Below, one piece after another: positions 17,633-27,621 of a DNA stretch of 64,000 bases. Origin of the DNA: Marinifaba aquimaris (GTDB lineage: Bacteria; Pseudomonadota; Gammaproteobacteria; Enterobacterales; Alteromonadaceae); the NCBI RefSeq assembly GCF_013328345.1, contig NZ_JABULX010000006.1, positions 1 through 64,000 of the forward strand, given 5' to 3'. Within the stretch, counting starts at the first letter, position 1, and each line of letters opens with the position of its first letter. Below the pieces are notes generated by a model. It searched no databases, was not told the DNA's origin, and saw nothing but the letters and a program-made list of their open reading frames with translations. A program made the position numbers and the translations under genes.

Positions 17633-18379
17633 TTAAAACCCTAAACTTGACAGTAAGTCATCAACATCATCTTGACCGGATACCACATCTGATCTTTCTT
17701 CGGCATCTATGATGGGACCTTCGGCGGTTTCGTCTAAACCAACCTCTGTTTCGGCAGCTTGTTGATTTTCTTGACTCTCAGAAGCACCAAAAACAGTTAA
17801 TAAGTGAATTAAGTTGTCTTCAACTTCTCTCACTAAATCAATAACTCGACGGATAACCTGACCAGTCAGATCTTGGAAATCTTGAGCCATTAAGACTTCA
17901 TTTAATTTTTCTTTAAGCTGCTCAGAGTCACCCTCTGCAGCTTTCAATATTTCATCAACACTGTGACATAAACGCTTAAACTCACTCAGATCTATCTGGC
18001 GAGTCATTAATTTATCCCAAGACGGGATCACGTTTTGAATATCATCGTGTAACTTGTTAGCAATTGGGATACTGGCTTCTACCGCATCCATTGTTTTATT
18101 AGCAGCTTGTTCCGTTTTAGTCATGACGTATTCAAGACGATTTTTAGCATCAGGAATATCTTCTGTAGCTAAATTAGAAATACGTGGATCAAGCTGAAAG
18201 TCTCTGAGTGAGTCGTGCAATTGACGAGTCAACTTTCCGACTTCAGCAAATAATTCTTCAGAAGCAGCTTTAGTGCATTGTTCTAAAACATTATTGGCGC
18301 CATCGTTATCGCCTGCTTCTAGCATAGCAACAACGCGTTTGGCATCTTCTAAGCTGATATAAGCAGCAGTTGTGCTCAA
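17633..18379 (-). CDS. cheZ: CheY-P phosphatase CheZ
   Basis: 248 residues. A long helical hairpin carries the catalytic segment A-Q-D-F-Q-D-L-T-G-Q-V-I-R-R, whose Gln completes the CheY active site. A disordered acidic linker leads to a CheY-binding C-terminal helix (D-D-V-D-D-L-L-S-S-L-G-F). It removes phosphate from CheY-P to end the motor signal. The start is TTG at 18379, supported by AAAGGAG eight bases upstream. Confidence 0.94.
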   Translation of the reverse strand: MSTTAAYISLEDAKRVVAMLEAGDNDGANNVLEQCTKAASEELFAEVGKLTRQLHDSLRDFQLDPRISNLATEDIPDAKNRLEYVMTKTEQAANKTMDAVEASIPIANKLHDDIQNVIPSWDKLMTRQIDLSEFKRLCHSVDEILKAAEGDSEQLKEKLNEVLMAQDFQDLTGQVIRRVIDLVREVEDNLIHLLTVFGASESQENQQAAETEVGLDETAEGPIIDAEERSDVVSGQDDVDDLLSSLGF

Positions 18380-18405
18380 GGCTAATCTCCTTTAACAGAT
18401 GGCTA

Positions 18406-18789
18406 TTAGCCTAAACGTTCAAATACTTTATCTAGCTTTTCTTTCAACGTAGCAGCCGTGAAAGGCTTAACAATATAGCCGTTAACACCAGCTTGAGCAG
18501 CAGCTATGATTTGCTCTTTTTTAGCTTCAGCTGTCACCATAAGAACAGGAATGTGTTTTAGCTTGTCGTCGGCACGGATAGCACGAAGTAAATCAATACC
18601 CTGCATGCCTGGCATATTCCAGTCAGTCACAACAAAGTCAAACTCACTACTTTGCAACATTGGTAAAGCAGTCGCGCCATCATCAGCTTCAGATACATTT
18701 GTAAAGCCTAAATCTCGTAACAAGTTTTTGATAATTCGTCTCATTGTTGAGAAATCATCAACAACAAGTACTCTCATGTTTTTATCCAA
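18406..18789 (-). CDS. cheY: Chemotaxis response regulator CheY
   Basis: 127 residues, a single receiver domain: D11/D12 acidic pocket, phospho-acceptor Asp56 in V-T-D-W-N-M-P-G, and the conserved Lys in V-K-P-F. CheY-P binds FliM and changes motor rotation. The frame is open to a GTG at 18801. I chose TTG at 18789 because GGAGG lies five bases before it and the product then begins M-D-K-N-M, like other CheY proteins. Confidence 0.95.
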   Translation of the reverse strand: MDKNMRVLVVDDFSTMRRIIKNLLRDLGFTNVSEADDGATALPMLQSSEFDFVVTDWNMPGMQGIDLLRAIRADDKLKHIPVLMVTAEAKKEQIIAAAQAGVNGYIVKPFTAATLKEKLDKVFERLG

Positions 18790-18837
18790 AGCATCCTCCA
18801 CTTAGGGTTTTTTAATGCCAAAAAATCTATGTAAAAA

Positions 18838-19554
18838 TTAACTATGCCAAGCAGACATGCGAGACTTTAATCTGTGCATGGCTTGACTGTGAATTTGACT
18901 CACACGTGATTCACTCACATCAAGAACGGCCCCTATTTCTTTTAAGTTTAGTTCTTCATCGTAATAAAGTGATAAAATCAACGCTTCTCGTTCAGGTAAT
19001 GTTTTAATTGCTTGCACTAAAGCAGTTTGGAATGCGCTATTTTCAGCGTCTCCATACAACTCGTCATTTTCATTATCACCGGTTCCGATTACGTCTTCAG
19101 AGACGCCTAAATCTTCAATACCAATGATTTTCCCGGAATTAACGTCATTTAATATGTGATGGTATTCCGGCAAGCTCATACCTAGTTTATCCGCTACTTC
19201 GCTGTCTCGAGCATCGCGGCCTGTTTCTTTTTCTACCTGAGAAATCGCTTCAGATATTAGGCGACTGTTTTTGTGTACTGAACGCGGAGCCCAGTCACCT
19301 CGCCTGATTTCATCGAGCATGGCTCCACGAATACGTATACCAGCAAAAGTTTCAAAACTCGCACCTTTCGAAGCATCAAAGTTTCTCGACGCTTCTAACA
19401 GACCAATCATGCCAGCTTGAATTAAGTCATCTACAATGACACTAGCTGGTAAACGTACCATCATATGATGGGCAATACGCTTAACAAGACCTGCGTGTTG
19501 CTCAATTAAAACCTGTTTTTGATCGACCGTTTGATACGCTGCAGCTTTATTCAC
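18838..19554 (-). CDS. fliA: Flagellar sigma factor FliA (sigma-28)
   Basis: 238 residues with sigma region 2 (L-I-Q-A-G-M-I-G-L-L-E-A), region 3 and region 4 (L-N-L-K-E-I-G-A-V-L-D-V-S-E-S-R-V-S-Q-I). It directs late flagellar and chemotaxis promoters once FlgM has been exported. The start is GTG at 19554 with AAGGTGG upstream. It lies 9 bp after flhG. Confidence 0.96.
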   Translation of the reverse strand: MNKAAAYQTVDQKQVLIEQHAGLVKRIAHHMMVRLPASVIVDDLIQAGMIGLLEASRNFDASKGASFETFAGIRIRGAMLDEIRRGDWAPRSVHKNSRLISEAISQVEKETGRDARDSEVADKLGMSLPEYHHILNDVNSGKIIGIEDLGVSEDVIGTGDNENDELYGDAENSAFQTALVQAIKTLPEREALILSLYYDEELNLKEIGAVLDVSESRVSQIHSQAMHRLKSRMSAWHS

Positions 19555-19563
19555 TAATCCACC

Positions 19564-20448
19564 TTACGCGTCAGGTACAACGAGCTGTTCAATAAAAAAT
19601 TCTAAGTGTCCACCCGCTTTATCTGGTACAGGCCAAGCTGATGAGCGAGTGGCTAATGTTTTAAAAGCAATGGCTGCTGGTGATTTAGGAAAAGCATCCA
19701 CAATTGTTTTCTGCTTTCTCACCGCTTTTCGCACATTTTCGTCAAATGGTATAATCGCAACTAACTCTAAAGCTACATCCAGAAACCTATCAGTTACTTT
19801 TGAAAGTTTAGCGAATAATTCTTGACCTTCTCTTAAAGAGCGAACCATGTTGGCAACTACTTTAAACCGAAATACACCATAATCTCTATTTAAAACTTTT
19901 ATTAAAGCGTAAGCATCTGTGATCGACGTTGGTTCATCACATACCACAACCATGACATCTTGAGCGGCACGAGAGAAGCTAAGTACCATATCTGAAATAC
20001 CAGCAGCCGTATCAACGATTAACACGTCGTAGTCTGAATCTAGTTCACTGAAAGCTCTAATTAGCCCTGCATGTTCATTCGGCGTGAGCTCAACCATGTT
20101 GCGCGTACCTGATGTTGCAGGAACAATTCGAATACCATGCGGGCCTTCAACTAAAATGTCTTCTAGTTCACACTCACCTGCCAGTAAGTGCGAAAGGTTT
20201 TTCTCTACTCTTAAACCTAGCATGACATCGACATTCGCCAAGCCTAAATCAGCATCAAAAACCAATACTCGTTTGCCTTGTTGACCAAGGGCAACAGCCA
20301 TATTCAAAGACACGTTACTTTTACCAACGCCGCCCTTACCGCCGGTAACAGCGATAACTTTAACTTTGTGGTTAGTGTTTGTTACTTGTGACTTTTGCAT
20401 CTTTCTAAGGCCGTTTGCCTGATCACCTAAATGATTAATATTGTTCAT
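19564..20448 (-). CDS. flhG: Flagellar number regulator FlhG (FleN)
   Basis: 294 residues, a MinD-like ATPase. The N-terminal D-Q-A-N-G-L-R motif (residues 9-15) stimulates the GTPase of FlhF. Walker A G-G-K-G-G-V-G-K-S is at 36-44, and V-D-T-A-A-G follows. It limits flagellar number at the pole, and in relatives it also restrains the RpoN-dependent flagellar master regulator. It lies 5 bp after flhF. Confidence 0.95.
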   Translation of the reverse strand: MNNINHLGDQANGLRKMQKSQVTNTNHKVKVIAVTGGKGGVGKSNVSLNMAVALGQQGKRVLVFDADLGLANVDVMLGLRVEKNLSHLLAGECELEDILVEGPHGIRIVPATSGTRNMVELTPNEHAGLIRAFSELDSDYDVLIVDTAAGISDMVLSFSRAAQDVMVVVCDEPTSITDAYALIKVLNRDYGVFRFKVVANMVRSLREGQELFAKLSKVTDRFLDVALELVAIIPFDENVRKAVRKQKTIVDAFPKSPAAIAFKTLATRSSAWPVPDKAGGHLEFFIEQLVVPDA

Positions 20449-20453
20449 AAATT

Positions 20454-21920
20454 CTATTTATTTATAGGCTGTAGACTGTCATCTGTAAACCAATTTGGTT
20501 GAGAAATATTGCGTTCTTCCATTAATTTAGCGGCTTTGCTCACTAAATAGTTAGATTCTGCTGCTCTAATGTCCTCTGGCACTCTTTGCCCCTCACTAAC
20601 ATAGGCAATAGGCAGTGCATTTTGAATTGCGACACTTATAATCTCTCCTAAACTGGTACATTCATCAACTTTGGTAAAAATACAGCCTGTGATAGGGATT
20701 CTTCTAAATTGGTCAATTGCATCTTGTAATACACGTCTTTGCGCCGTGGATTGCAGCACGAGGTAACTTCTAATTTTCACATTATTGTTACTCATTAAGG
20801 TGTTTAGGTGCTCGGCTAAACGAATATCTCTTTGCCCTACACCCGCGGTATCAATTAACACTAATTTTTTATTTCTAAGGTGATATAAAGTTTCAGCAAG
20901 CTCTTGCTGATCTTTAACAACTTTACACGGGCAACCTAAAATCTTTGCGTACGTTTGAAGTTGTTCATGTGCACCAATTCTGAACGTGTCTGTCGTCACC
21001 ATCGCGACTTGATCGCCACCGTGAATTTGAGCAAAGTGTGCTGCAAGTTTTGCAATCGTAGTTGTCTTACCTACACCTGTCGGACCTAATAAAGCAACAA
21101 TTCCTCCACGGCGTAAAATGTCATTATTAGTGGCGTTTAATTGCCCCGAGAGCAGCTCTAAACCGTGTTCCCAAGCCTCATGTTGAGATAATTCTTCTGG
21201 GATAAAACTTGCTACCTGATCCGCTACGTCATTCGAAATCCCAAGCTTGTTTAAGCGATCAACTAAAAATGCCCGCATTGGCTCTCTTCGTGCCATTTCT
21301 TGCCACATTAACCCCGAAACTTGATGCTCCATTAGTTTGCGCATTTCAGCCATTTCATTTTTCAAATCTTGAAGCTCAGCGTTTTGTTGTTCAGCTGATT
21401 CAGGCTGTACAAATTGACTGCCAAATGTTTGAGGTGGCTCAGGTTGTTGAGGCTCCAAAGGTCTTGGGTTATATGCAGATTGCTTAGGTTTAAATTGTGG
21501 AGCCACCGCTTGATTATTTACTTCATTGGGATTCGCATCTTGTGCTTTTAAACCCGCATGGAGCTGTGCATGTTGACGCTTAAGTAAAGCCTTTAAACTA
21601 TCGGCAACTTGTTCTTCGTTTAGATCACTCTCGAAATTATTCGTCTCTGAGGATTGTTGGTAAGCTGGATTCTGTCGGAAATTTGGCGCTACGGGGCTTG
21701 GGTTAGCCTGAGCATCTTGCCCAGGCGTCATATTATTGACAGGTGGCGGAGTATTTTGCATGGCAGCCGTCGGATTTACGTCATTATCGACCGCAGCAAC
21801 AATTTCAACGCCCTCACTGGTTTTTGTATTGGACATAATTACAGCATCAGGGCCAAGTACCGCCTTAACCTCATTTAACGCTGTACGCATGTCTTTTGCA
21901 AAAAAGCGCTTAATCTTCAC
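20454..21920 (-). CDS. flhF: Polar flagellum placement GTPase FlhF
   Basis: 488 residues. A basic N-terminal B domain and a Pro/Gln/Asn-rich linker (about 50-180) precede the SRP-type NG GTPase domain with G-P-T-G-V-G-K-T-T at 279-287, D-T-F-R-I-G-A and D-T-A-G-V-G. FlhF marks the pole and recruits the first basal-body proteins. The start is GTG at 21920 with AAAGGT upstream. Confidence 0.96.
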   Translation of the reverse strand: MKIKRFFAKDMRTALNEVKAVLGPDAVIMSNTKTSEGVEIVAAVDNDVNPTAAMQNTPPPVNNMTPGQDAQANPSPVAPNFRQNPAYQQSSETNNFESDLNEEQVADSLKALLKRQHAQLHAGLKAQDANPNEVNNQAVAPQFKPKQSAYNPRPLEPQQPEPPQTFGSQFVQPESAEQQNAELQDLKNEMAEMRKLMEHQVSGLMWQEMARREPMRAFLVDRLNKLGISNDVADQVASFIPEELSQHEAWEHGLELLSGQLNATNNDILRRGGIVALLGPTGVGKTTTIAKLAAHFAQIHGGDQVAMVTTDTFRIGAHEQLQTYAKILGCPCKVVKDQQELAETLYHLRNKKLVLIDTAGVGQRDIRLAEHLNTLMSNNNVKIRSYLVLQSTAQRRVLQDAIDQFRRIPITGCIFTKVDECTSLGEIISVAIQNALPIAYVSEGQRVPEDIRAAESNYLVSKAAKLMEERNISQPNWFTDDSLQPINK

Positions 21921-21990
21921 CGTTTACCTTTACCCTCAACCTTGTGAGCAGAATAAGTCAATTTTTTGACAAACCCTGCCAGTACAAAGC

Positions 21991-24120
21991 TTATTGCCCA
22001 ATCGCGTTCACTATTCTAATTTGCTTGTCATCTGGAATTTCTTGATACGACAACACGTGCAAACTTGGAATTGTATGTTTAGTGAATCGCGCTAGTACAT
22101 TTCTTAGTACACCTGATGTCAATAAAACAGCAGGTTCACCATTCATCTCTTGTTGCTGTGAAGCTTCAGTTAAAGCAGTCTGTATGCGCTCTGCTAAACC
22201 AGGCTCTATGCCTCCCCCTTCAGCTCCAGCAGTCTGCATAGACTGATGCAACATTTGTTCCAACTCAGGTGCCAAAGTAATTACAGGTAAATCTGGCAAC
22301 TCGCCACTGATATCTTGAACAATTAAACGTCTTAAAGCGATCCTGATTGCAGCGGTTAATACATCTGGGTCTTGGCTCTTAGGCGCGTACTCAACCAATG
22401 TTTGCACTATAGTACGCATATCTCTAATTGCGACCCCTTCAAACAGTAAGTTTTGTAAAACTTTAACAACGACTGATAGAGATAATTGGTCTGGAACGAG
22501 ACCATCAACCAGTTTGCCATAATTTTTCTCAAGCATATCAAGTAGGTTTTGTGCCTCTTCATGACCTAATAGTTGATATGCGTTATTTGTCAGTAACTGA
22601 CTTAGGTGAGTAGCAACAACGGTAGCTGAATCAACTACAGTGTAACCTAATGATTGTGCTTGTTCTCTTTGTTCTGGGTTTATCCAGATTGCATCTAAAC
22701 CAAATGCAGGATCTTTAGTTACGATGCCCTGAACGTTACCAAAGACTTGTCCCGGGTTAATCGCCATTTCTTTATCGTGATATATCTCAGCTTCCCCCAC
22801 AACAACTCCCATCAGGGAAATGCGATAAATATTCGGGGATAAATCTAAATTATCTCTGATATGAACAGCAGGAACCAAAAAGCCAAGCTCTTGAGACAGC
22901 TTTTTCCTGACCCCTTTAATTCGACTCAGAAGCTCGCCACCCTGAGATTTATCGACAAGTGGGATCAACCTATAACCCACTTCAAGACCGATGACATCCA
23001 TAGGTTGTACGTCGTTCCAACTGATCTCTTGAGGCTCAGTAGGCGCAGTATTGGCTGGTGCAGCAGAACCATCACCCGCACTGGCACCCGCCCCTGCAGG
23101 AACAAGCTTTCCTTGCCCAGTTGAAGCGCTATTACCACGGGTTTGTAATAAATAGCCTGTACCTGCGACAATAGCTGCAAGACTTAAAAATGCCACATGT
23201 GGCATGCCAGGTACTATACCCATCACAGTTAAAATAGCAGCGGCAATATATAAAACTTTAGGCTTTGCTAATTGAACAGAGAGCTGCTCTCCTAGCTCAA
23301 CAGAATCATTTTGACGAGTTACGATTATCGCCGTTGCAACAGAAAGTAGTAAAGAAGGTATTTGGGCAACTAAGCCATCACCAATTGTTAGCATGGTATA
23401 AATTTCTATCGCTTCAGAAAAAGCAAGACCATGCTGAATCATACCTATGAGTAAACCACCCGCAATATTAATAAGCATGATAAGTAAGCCAGCTATCGCA
23501 TCACCTTTCACGAATTTACTAGCACCATCCATGGAGCCATAGAAATCAGCTTCATCAGTAATTTCTTTACGTCTGGCTACAGCTTCTTCCTGAGTGATAA
23601 AACCTGCATTCAAATCTGCATCAATTGCCATTTGCTTACCAGGCATTGAATCTAAGGTAAAACGAGCACTTACTTCCGATATACGTCCAGCACCCGCGGT
23701 AACAACTTTGAAGTTGATGATCATTAAGATGGCAAATACCACTAAACCAACCGCGTAGTTACCACCAATAACGACTTCACCAAACGCTGCTATAACTTGA
23801 CCGGCTGCGTCACCACCTTGGTGACCTTCGAGTAAAACTACTCGTGTTGATGCGATATTCAAGGCAAGACGCAAAACTGTAGCGATAAGAATAACGGTTG
23901 GAAAAGCGCCAAAATCCATGGGTCTTAAGGCATAAACAACAACTAACATCACCACAATGGAAAGCGCGATATTAAACGAAAATAAAATATCGAGTAGAAA
24001 TGGTGGTAAGGGCAAAATGACCATAGCTAGAATTGCTAGGACAACAAATGCCACACCAAAGCCAGATACTTGCTTGAGGCTATCTTTATTGAAGTTTTGA
24101 AAAACAGAGGTTAGTTGCAT
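21991..24120 (-). CDS. flhA: Flagellar export gate protein FlhA
   Basis: 709 residues. Eight N-terminal membrane helices (to about 330) include the conserved FHIPEP-family loop with R-F-T-L-D-S-M-P-G-K-Q-M-A-I-D-A-D. The cytoplasmic ring domain (about 370-709) docks chaperone-substrate complexes. FlhA couples proton flow to export of flagellar proteins. A sigma-54 promoter candidate lies 43-59 bp upstream. Confidence 0.97.
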   Translation of the reverse strand: MQLTSVFQNFNKDSLKQVSGFGVAFVVLAILAMVILPLPPFLLDILFSFNIALSIVVMLVVVYALRPMDFGAFPTVILIATVLRLALNIASTRVVLLEGHQGGDAAGQVIAAFGEVVIGGNYAVGLVVFAILMIINFKVVTAGAGRISEVSARFTLDSMPGKQMAIDADLNAGFITQEEAVARRKEITDEADFYGSMDGASKFVKGDAIAGLLIMLINIAGGLLIGMIQHGLAFSEAIEIYTMLTIGDGLVAQIPSLLLSVATAIIVTRQNDSVELGEQLSVQLAKPKVLYIAAAILTVMGIVPGMPHVAFLSLAAIVAGTGYLLQTRGNSASTGQGKLVPAGAGASAGDGSAAPANTAPTEPQEISWNDVQPMDVIGLEVGYRLIPLVDKSQGGELLSRIKGVRKKLSQELGFLVPAVHIRDNLDLSPNIYRISLMGVVVGEAEIYHDKEMAINPGQVFGNVQGIVTKDPAFGLDAIWINPEQREQAQSLGYTVVDSATVVATHLSQLLTNNAYQLLGHEEAQNLLDMLEKNYGKLVDGLVPDQLSLSVVVKVLQNLLFEGVAIRDMRTIVQTLVEYAPKSQDPDVLTAAIRIALRRLIVQDISGELPDLPVITLAPELEQMLHQSMQTAGAEGGGIEPGLAERIQTALTEASQQQEMNGEPAVLLTSGVLRNVLARFTKHTIPSLHVLSYQEIPDDKQIRIVNAIGQ

Positions 24121-24162
24121 TACGTCAAAAATTTAACACTTCTAATTAGATTATCTAAGCTA

Positions 24163-24179
24163 AGCAAATGCTAAGCCAA
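24163..24179 (-). promoter_or_regulatory. Sigma-54 (RpoN) promoter candidate for flhA
   Basis: On the minus strand: TTGGCTTA-GCAT-TTGCT. The invariant GG and GC are 10 nt apart, as in the TGGCACG-N4-TTGC consensus. It lies in the intergenic region between flhB and flhA, 43 bp before the start codon, and would drive flhA-flhF-flhG-fliA and the che genes. Confidence 0.7.
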
Positions 24180-24215
24180 CCTGATTTTCTTTTCAGAAAC
24201 AATTATTAACAAGGG

Positions 24216-25343
24216 CTAATACCTAACTTCATCTGGTATATCTAAATTCTCTTTTGGCTTTTTAGGTTTCTTAGCCCGGCCTTTTTTATGCTCTTTAAGC
24301 TGAAAAACATATGCCAAAATTTGAGCAACAGCAGCAAACAGTTTTTCTGGGATCTCATCATCCACTTCAGTGGTGTGATAGATAGAACGCGCTAAAGCAG
24401 GAGAACGTAAGATAGGGATGTCATGCGCTTCAGCGATATCTCGAATATGAAAGGCCATTTGGTCAACACCTTTGGCAATAACAACAGGCGCCCCTCCAAC
24501 AATAGCATCATATTTTAAAGCCACGGAATAATGCGTCGGGTTTGTTACTACAACGTCGGCTTCAGGGACTGCTTGCATCATCCGCCTTTGGTGAGCTTGA
24601 AACATCAAACTTCGAATCTTACCTTTAATTAACGGGTCACCTTCAGCGTTTTTATGCTCATCTTTGACTTCTTGTTTGGTCATTTTTAGTGAGTCATTAT
24701 GCTTCCAGATTTTATAAGGGACATCGATGATAGCTACAACGATTAAAGAAAATGCTAGCCAGATAAAAACCCACTGCAAAATCTCTAGGGCGGTTTTAAT
24801 GTTATTTGGCGTCACTTCTACATTAATGTGTAATAGCTGATCAAAGTAAGCAAAAAATAAAAAATAAGCCGCACCAATTACCATTACCAACTTAGCAATT
24901 GATTGAACGAGTTGGACAAGCCCTTGAATACCAAAGATTCTTTTTAAACCTGCAATTGGGTTAAGTTTATTAAATTTTGGGCTAGCCGCTTTCATTGAAA
25001 AGTTAAATCCGCCTACAGCAATGGCGCTTAACACTCCAATCACTAGCATAATTACGGCAAACGAAATTAGCGGCCATAAAATATCCATCGCCACAGCTTT
25101 CATGCGAACAAACATTCTTGATGGGTCGAATGCATCTTCTCGCTCTAACGTGAGACCGTGCTTAGTAAGATCGAATAAACCGGAGACAAAAAACTCCCCC
25201 CATAGAAAGAAAAAAAGGGCGGCTCCCATTAGTTGGACAAATGTAGATAATTCTTGTGAACGGGCAACCTGGCCTTTTTCTTTGGCTTTAGATTTCTTTT
25301 TCTCAGTTGCTTCTTCTGTTTTACCTTCCATTTCAGCAGACAT
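24216..25343 (-). CDS. flhB: Flagellar export apparatus switch protein FlhB
   Basis: 375 residues. Four membrane helices lie between about 35 and 210. The cytoplasmic domain has the autocleavage motif N-P-T-H at 268-271, and a basic Lys/Pro-rich tail follows. Cleavage after Asn, with FliK, changes export specificity from hook to filament. It is separated from fliR by 70 bp that carry a sigma-54 promoter candidate. Confidence 0.97.
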   Translation of the reverse strand: MSAEMEGKTEEATEKKKSKAKEKGQVARSQELSTFVQLMGAALFFFLWGEFFVSGLFDLTKHGLTLEREDAFDPSRMFVRMKAVAMDILWPLISFAVIMLVIGVLSAIAVGGFNFSMKAASPKFNKLNPIAGLKRIFGIQGLVQLVQSIAKLVMVIGAAYFLFFAYFDQLLHINVEVTPNNIKTALEILQWVFIWLAFSLIVVAIIDVPYKIWKHNDSLKMTKQEVKDEHKNAEGDPLIKGKIRSLMFQAHQRRMMQAVPEADVVVTNPTHYSVALKYDAIVGGAPVVIAKGVDQMAFHIRDIAEAHDIPILRSPALARSIYHTTEVDDEIPEKLFAAVAQILAYVFQLKEHKKGRAKKPKKPKENLDIPDEVRY

Positions 25344-25399
25344 GAATCAGCAACCTCTCGAACTATGTATTAAAGACAACACGATAAAACAAATATTTA

Positions 25400-25416
25400 A
25401 GCAAGGTTGATGCCTA
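25400..25416 (-). promoter_or_regulatory. Sigma-54 (RpoN) promoter candidate for flhB
   Basis: On the minus strand: TAGGCATC-AACC-TTGCT, with GG and GC separated by the required 10 nt. It overlaps the fliR stop codon and lies 57 bp before the flhB ATG. It would give flhB transcription independent of the fliK-fliR unit. It is slightly weaker than the fliE site, with A in place of the second T before GG. Confidence 0.55.
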
Positions 25417-26190
25417 ACAACCTGCAATGTCACACATTAAATGAGAAGCAGAAGCCCACATAATGTCAAAATGCAGCATAAAGGCTGATAAACTCAACCA
25501 AATAACAATCAAGCCACCTAGTTGAGTAATTGGGAAACCAATAGAGAAAATGTTTAACTGAGGAGCAGCTCTGGTCATCACACCAAACGTAAAAGTGATG
25601 ATTAACATGGCTGTTACTGGGGTCAATGTAAGTGTAATGGTTGCGATAAACAGCCATTTTCCCCACTCAACAATTTTCATAAATTTAATCGGCTCTAACC
25701 AACCTTCATGGTGAATAGGGATGGCTTCAAAACTATAAGCAATCATTTGAATCATGATTAAGTGCCCATCAACAGCCCAAAAAATCAATGTCGCTAAAAT
25801 TAAATAAAACTGACCAATCGCTGCGATATTAATCCCTGAAACAGGATCTATTATGGTCGAAAAGCCCAGACCTGTTTGAGTCGCGACAACTTGCCCCGCT
25901 AAAACAAAGGTATTCATAAATATTTGCGAGACAAACCCAATCGCAACGCCGATCAATATCTGTTGAAAGACAAGTAAAAAACCCGTCATAGAAACAAGGT
26001 CATATTGAGGAACAGGAGGTATAACAGGCGCTAAAATAAACGCAACAGATAAAGCGAATAACACTCTTAATTTGGTCGGCACCCGTTTTCCGCTAAAACC
26101 CACCATTGCAATAAGTAGCGCCGAAATTCGAACAAATGGCAGCATGATATCTTGTAGCCACTGCATGACTACATCGGCATCAAAAACCAT
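25414..26190 (-). CDS. fliR: Flagellar export gate protein FliR
   Basis: 258 residues with about six membrane helices. It is part of the FliP5Q4R1 export gate in the basal body. Conserved features include F-V-R-I-S-A-L near the N terminus and G-E/Q-P-L-type hydrophobic segments. The ATG overlaps the fliQ TGA (TGATG), so translation is coupled. Confidence 0.94.
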   Translation of the reverse strand: MVFDADVVMQWLQDIMLPFVRISALLIAMVGFSGKRVPTKLRVLFALSVAFILAPVIPPVPQYDLVSMTGFLLVFQQILIGVAIGFVSQIFMNTFVLAGQVVATQTGLGFSTIIDPVSGINIAAIGQFYLILATLIFWAVDGHLIMIQMIAYSFEAIPIHHEGWLEPIKFMKIVEWGKWLFIATITLTLTPVTAMLIITFTFGVMTRAAPQLNIFSIGFPITQLGGLIVIWLSLSAFMLHFDIMWASASHLMCDIAGC

Positions 26191-26459
26191 CAGCCAACCA
26201 CTTGAGGGATATTGTTGAACATTTCTATGGTGTAATCCATCAGTTTATTAATACCCCAATTACCACCATAGATAATAGCCAAAAGAGTAATTATTAACCT
26301 AGGTAAAAAGCTCAACGTTTGTTCGTTAATTGAGGTAGCCGCTTGGAAAATAGAAACGATTAAGCCGACAATTAAGCTTGGTACAATGATCAGTGATACG
26401 AGTAGTACCACCATAAACATAGCTTCACGTAATATGTCGACAAAAACTTCTGGTTCCAT
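26190..26459 (-). CDS. fliQ: Flagellar export gate protein FliQ
   Basis: 89 residues with two membrane helices, the usual length of FliQ. The frame is open to 26510, but I place the start at the ATG at 26459. It gives the family N terminus [13 protein letters not shown] and overlaps the fliP stop as TAATG. Confidence 0.94.
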   Translation of the reverse strand: MEPEVFVDILREAMFMVVLLVSLIIVPSLIVGLIVSIFQAATSINEQTLSFLPRLIITLLAIIYGGNWGINKLMDYTIEMFNNIPQVVG

Positions 26460-27220
26460 TAGGTCCCAACCCCGAAACTGGTGGCAAGCGTTCCCATAAC
26501 CAGGTTCCAACCATCAACTAATACAAATAGCATCAACTTAAATGGCAAAGACACCATCATAGGCGAAAGCATCATCATACCCATTGCCATCAGGACAGAG
26601 GCAACAACCAAGTCGAGTATCAAAAACGGTATGAAAATCATAAAGCCAATCTGAAACGCTGTTTTTAGCTCGCTTGTTATAAAAGCAGGTATCAGAATAT
26701 GCATTGGCACCGCTTGTGGCCCATCAAAGGTTTCACCAGCAATATCAGCAAAAGTAGCAATATCTTTTACACGAGTTTGTTGTAACATGAACGCTTTGAG
26801 TGGTATTTGCGCGGCATCAAAAGCATCTTTTGAAGACATCTCTTCTGCTATATAAGGCTGCAGTGCCGTGTCGTTTATTTCCTTAAACACAGGTGACATG
26901 ATAAAGAAGGTTAAGAATAATGAAATGCCAACAATGACCTGATTTGAAGGAGCTGACTGCAAGCCAATTGCCTGCCTTAAGATCCCTAAAACAATTACGA
27001 TTCGGGTAAATGAAGTCATCATAATGACCAAGGCTGGTATAAAACTCAGCATGGTCATAATCGCGAGGACTTGTAATCTTATAGTGTATTCTTTTTCACC
27101 GTCTGCATTTTCTTTTAATGTAAACGCAGTTATACCACCGTCGGCTGCAAAAACAGGTTCAGCAAATAAACTAAAAATAGCAAGTAGCGCAACAAGCAGA
27201 TATCTAATCATGATTTGCAT
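26459..27220 (-). CDS. fliP: Flagellar export gate protein FliP
   Basis: 253 residues. A cleavable signal peptide (about 1-25, ending V-F-A) and four membrane helices are visible, along with the conserved [12 protein letters not shown] and P-F-L-I-L-D-L segments. It forms the export channel with FliQ and FliR. It overlaps fliO by 17 bp; a second in-frame ATG at 27211 is also possible. Confidence 0.95.
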   Translation of the reverse strand: MQIMIRYLLVALLAIFSLFAEPVFAADGGITAFTLKENADGEKEYTIRLQVLAIMTMLSFIPALVIMMTSFTRIVIVLGILRQAIGLQSAPSNQVIVGISLFLTFFIMSPVFKEINDTALQPYIAEEMSSKDAFDAAQIPLKAFMLQQTRVKDIATFADIAGETFDGPQAVPMHILIPAFITSELKTAFQIGFMIFIPFLILDLVVASVLMAMGMMMLSPMMVSLPFKLMLFVLVDGWNLVMGTLATSFGVGT

Positions 27221-27605
27221 TCTTTTTTATTGTTTGTTGTAGCAAATTCTTAAACCCTTGCTCGGCAAAGCCCGCTTTTTCTGCAATTGGAGAATCGAGC
27301 TTTTTTAGCAAGTTAATTTGGTTATTAGTTACCCCTAGTAACAACTGTTCGCCTTCAACCTCAACAACGATAAGTCGTTCTTTTGTGCTCAGAGGCAACA
27401 TACTCACAACTTTCATACCATTGCTTTTATTAGCCACTAAACTCGTTTTTTTCAGGATAGTTGCCAATGCCACGACGATGGCTATTACCACAACAAGTGA
27501 AAATAATAATGAGGGAATGGTAGAGGCTAAGGTTGGAACTTCAGCAAATGAGGGAAAGGCAAAACCAATAAAAGTCATGCCTAATAGTAATCGATGTATT
27601 TTCAC
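27204..27605 (-). CDS. fliO: Flagellar export accessory protein FliO
   Basis: 133 residues. A signal-peptide-like start (to about residue 21) is followed by one membrane helix and a small cytoplasmic domain ([21 protein letters not shown]). It assists FliP assembly. The frame is open to 27662 within fliN; GTG at 27605, with AAGG seven bases upstream and 16 bp after the fliN stop, is the better start. Confidence 0.88.
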   Translation of the reverse strand: MKIHRLLLGMTFIGFAFPSFAEVPTLASTIPSLLFSLVVVIAIVVALATILKKTSLVANKSNGMKVVSMLPLSTKERLIVVEVEGEQLLLGVTNNQINLLKKLDSPIAEKAGFAEQGFKNLLQQTIKKNANHD

Positions 27606-27621
27606 CTGTGGGCCTTGTGAA

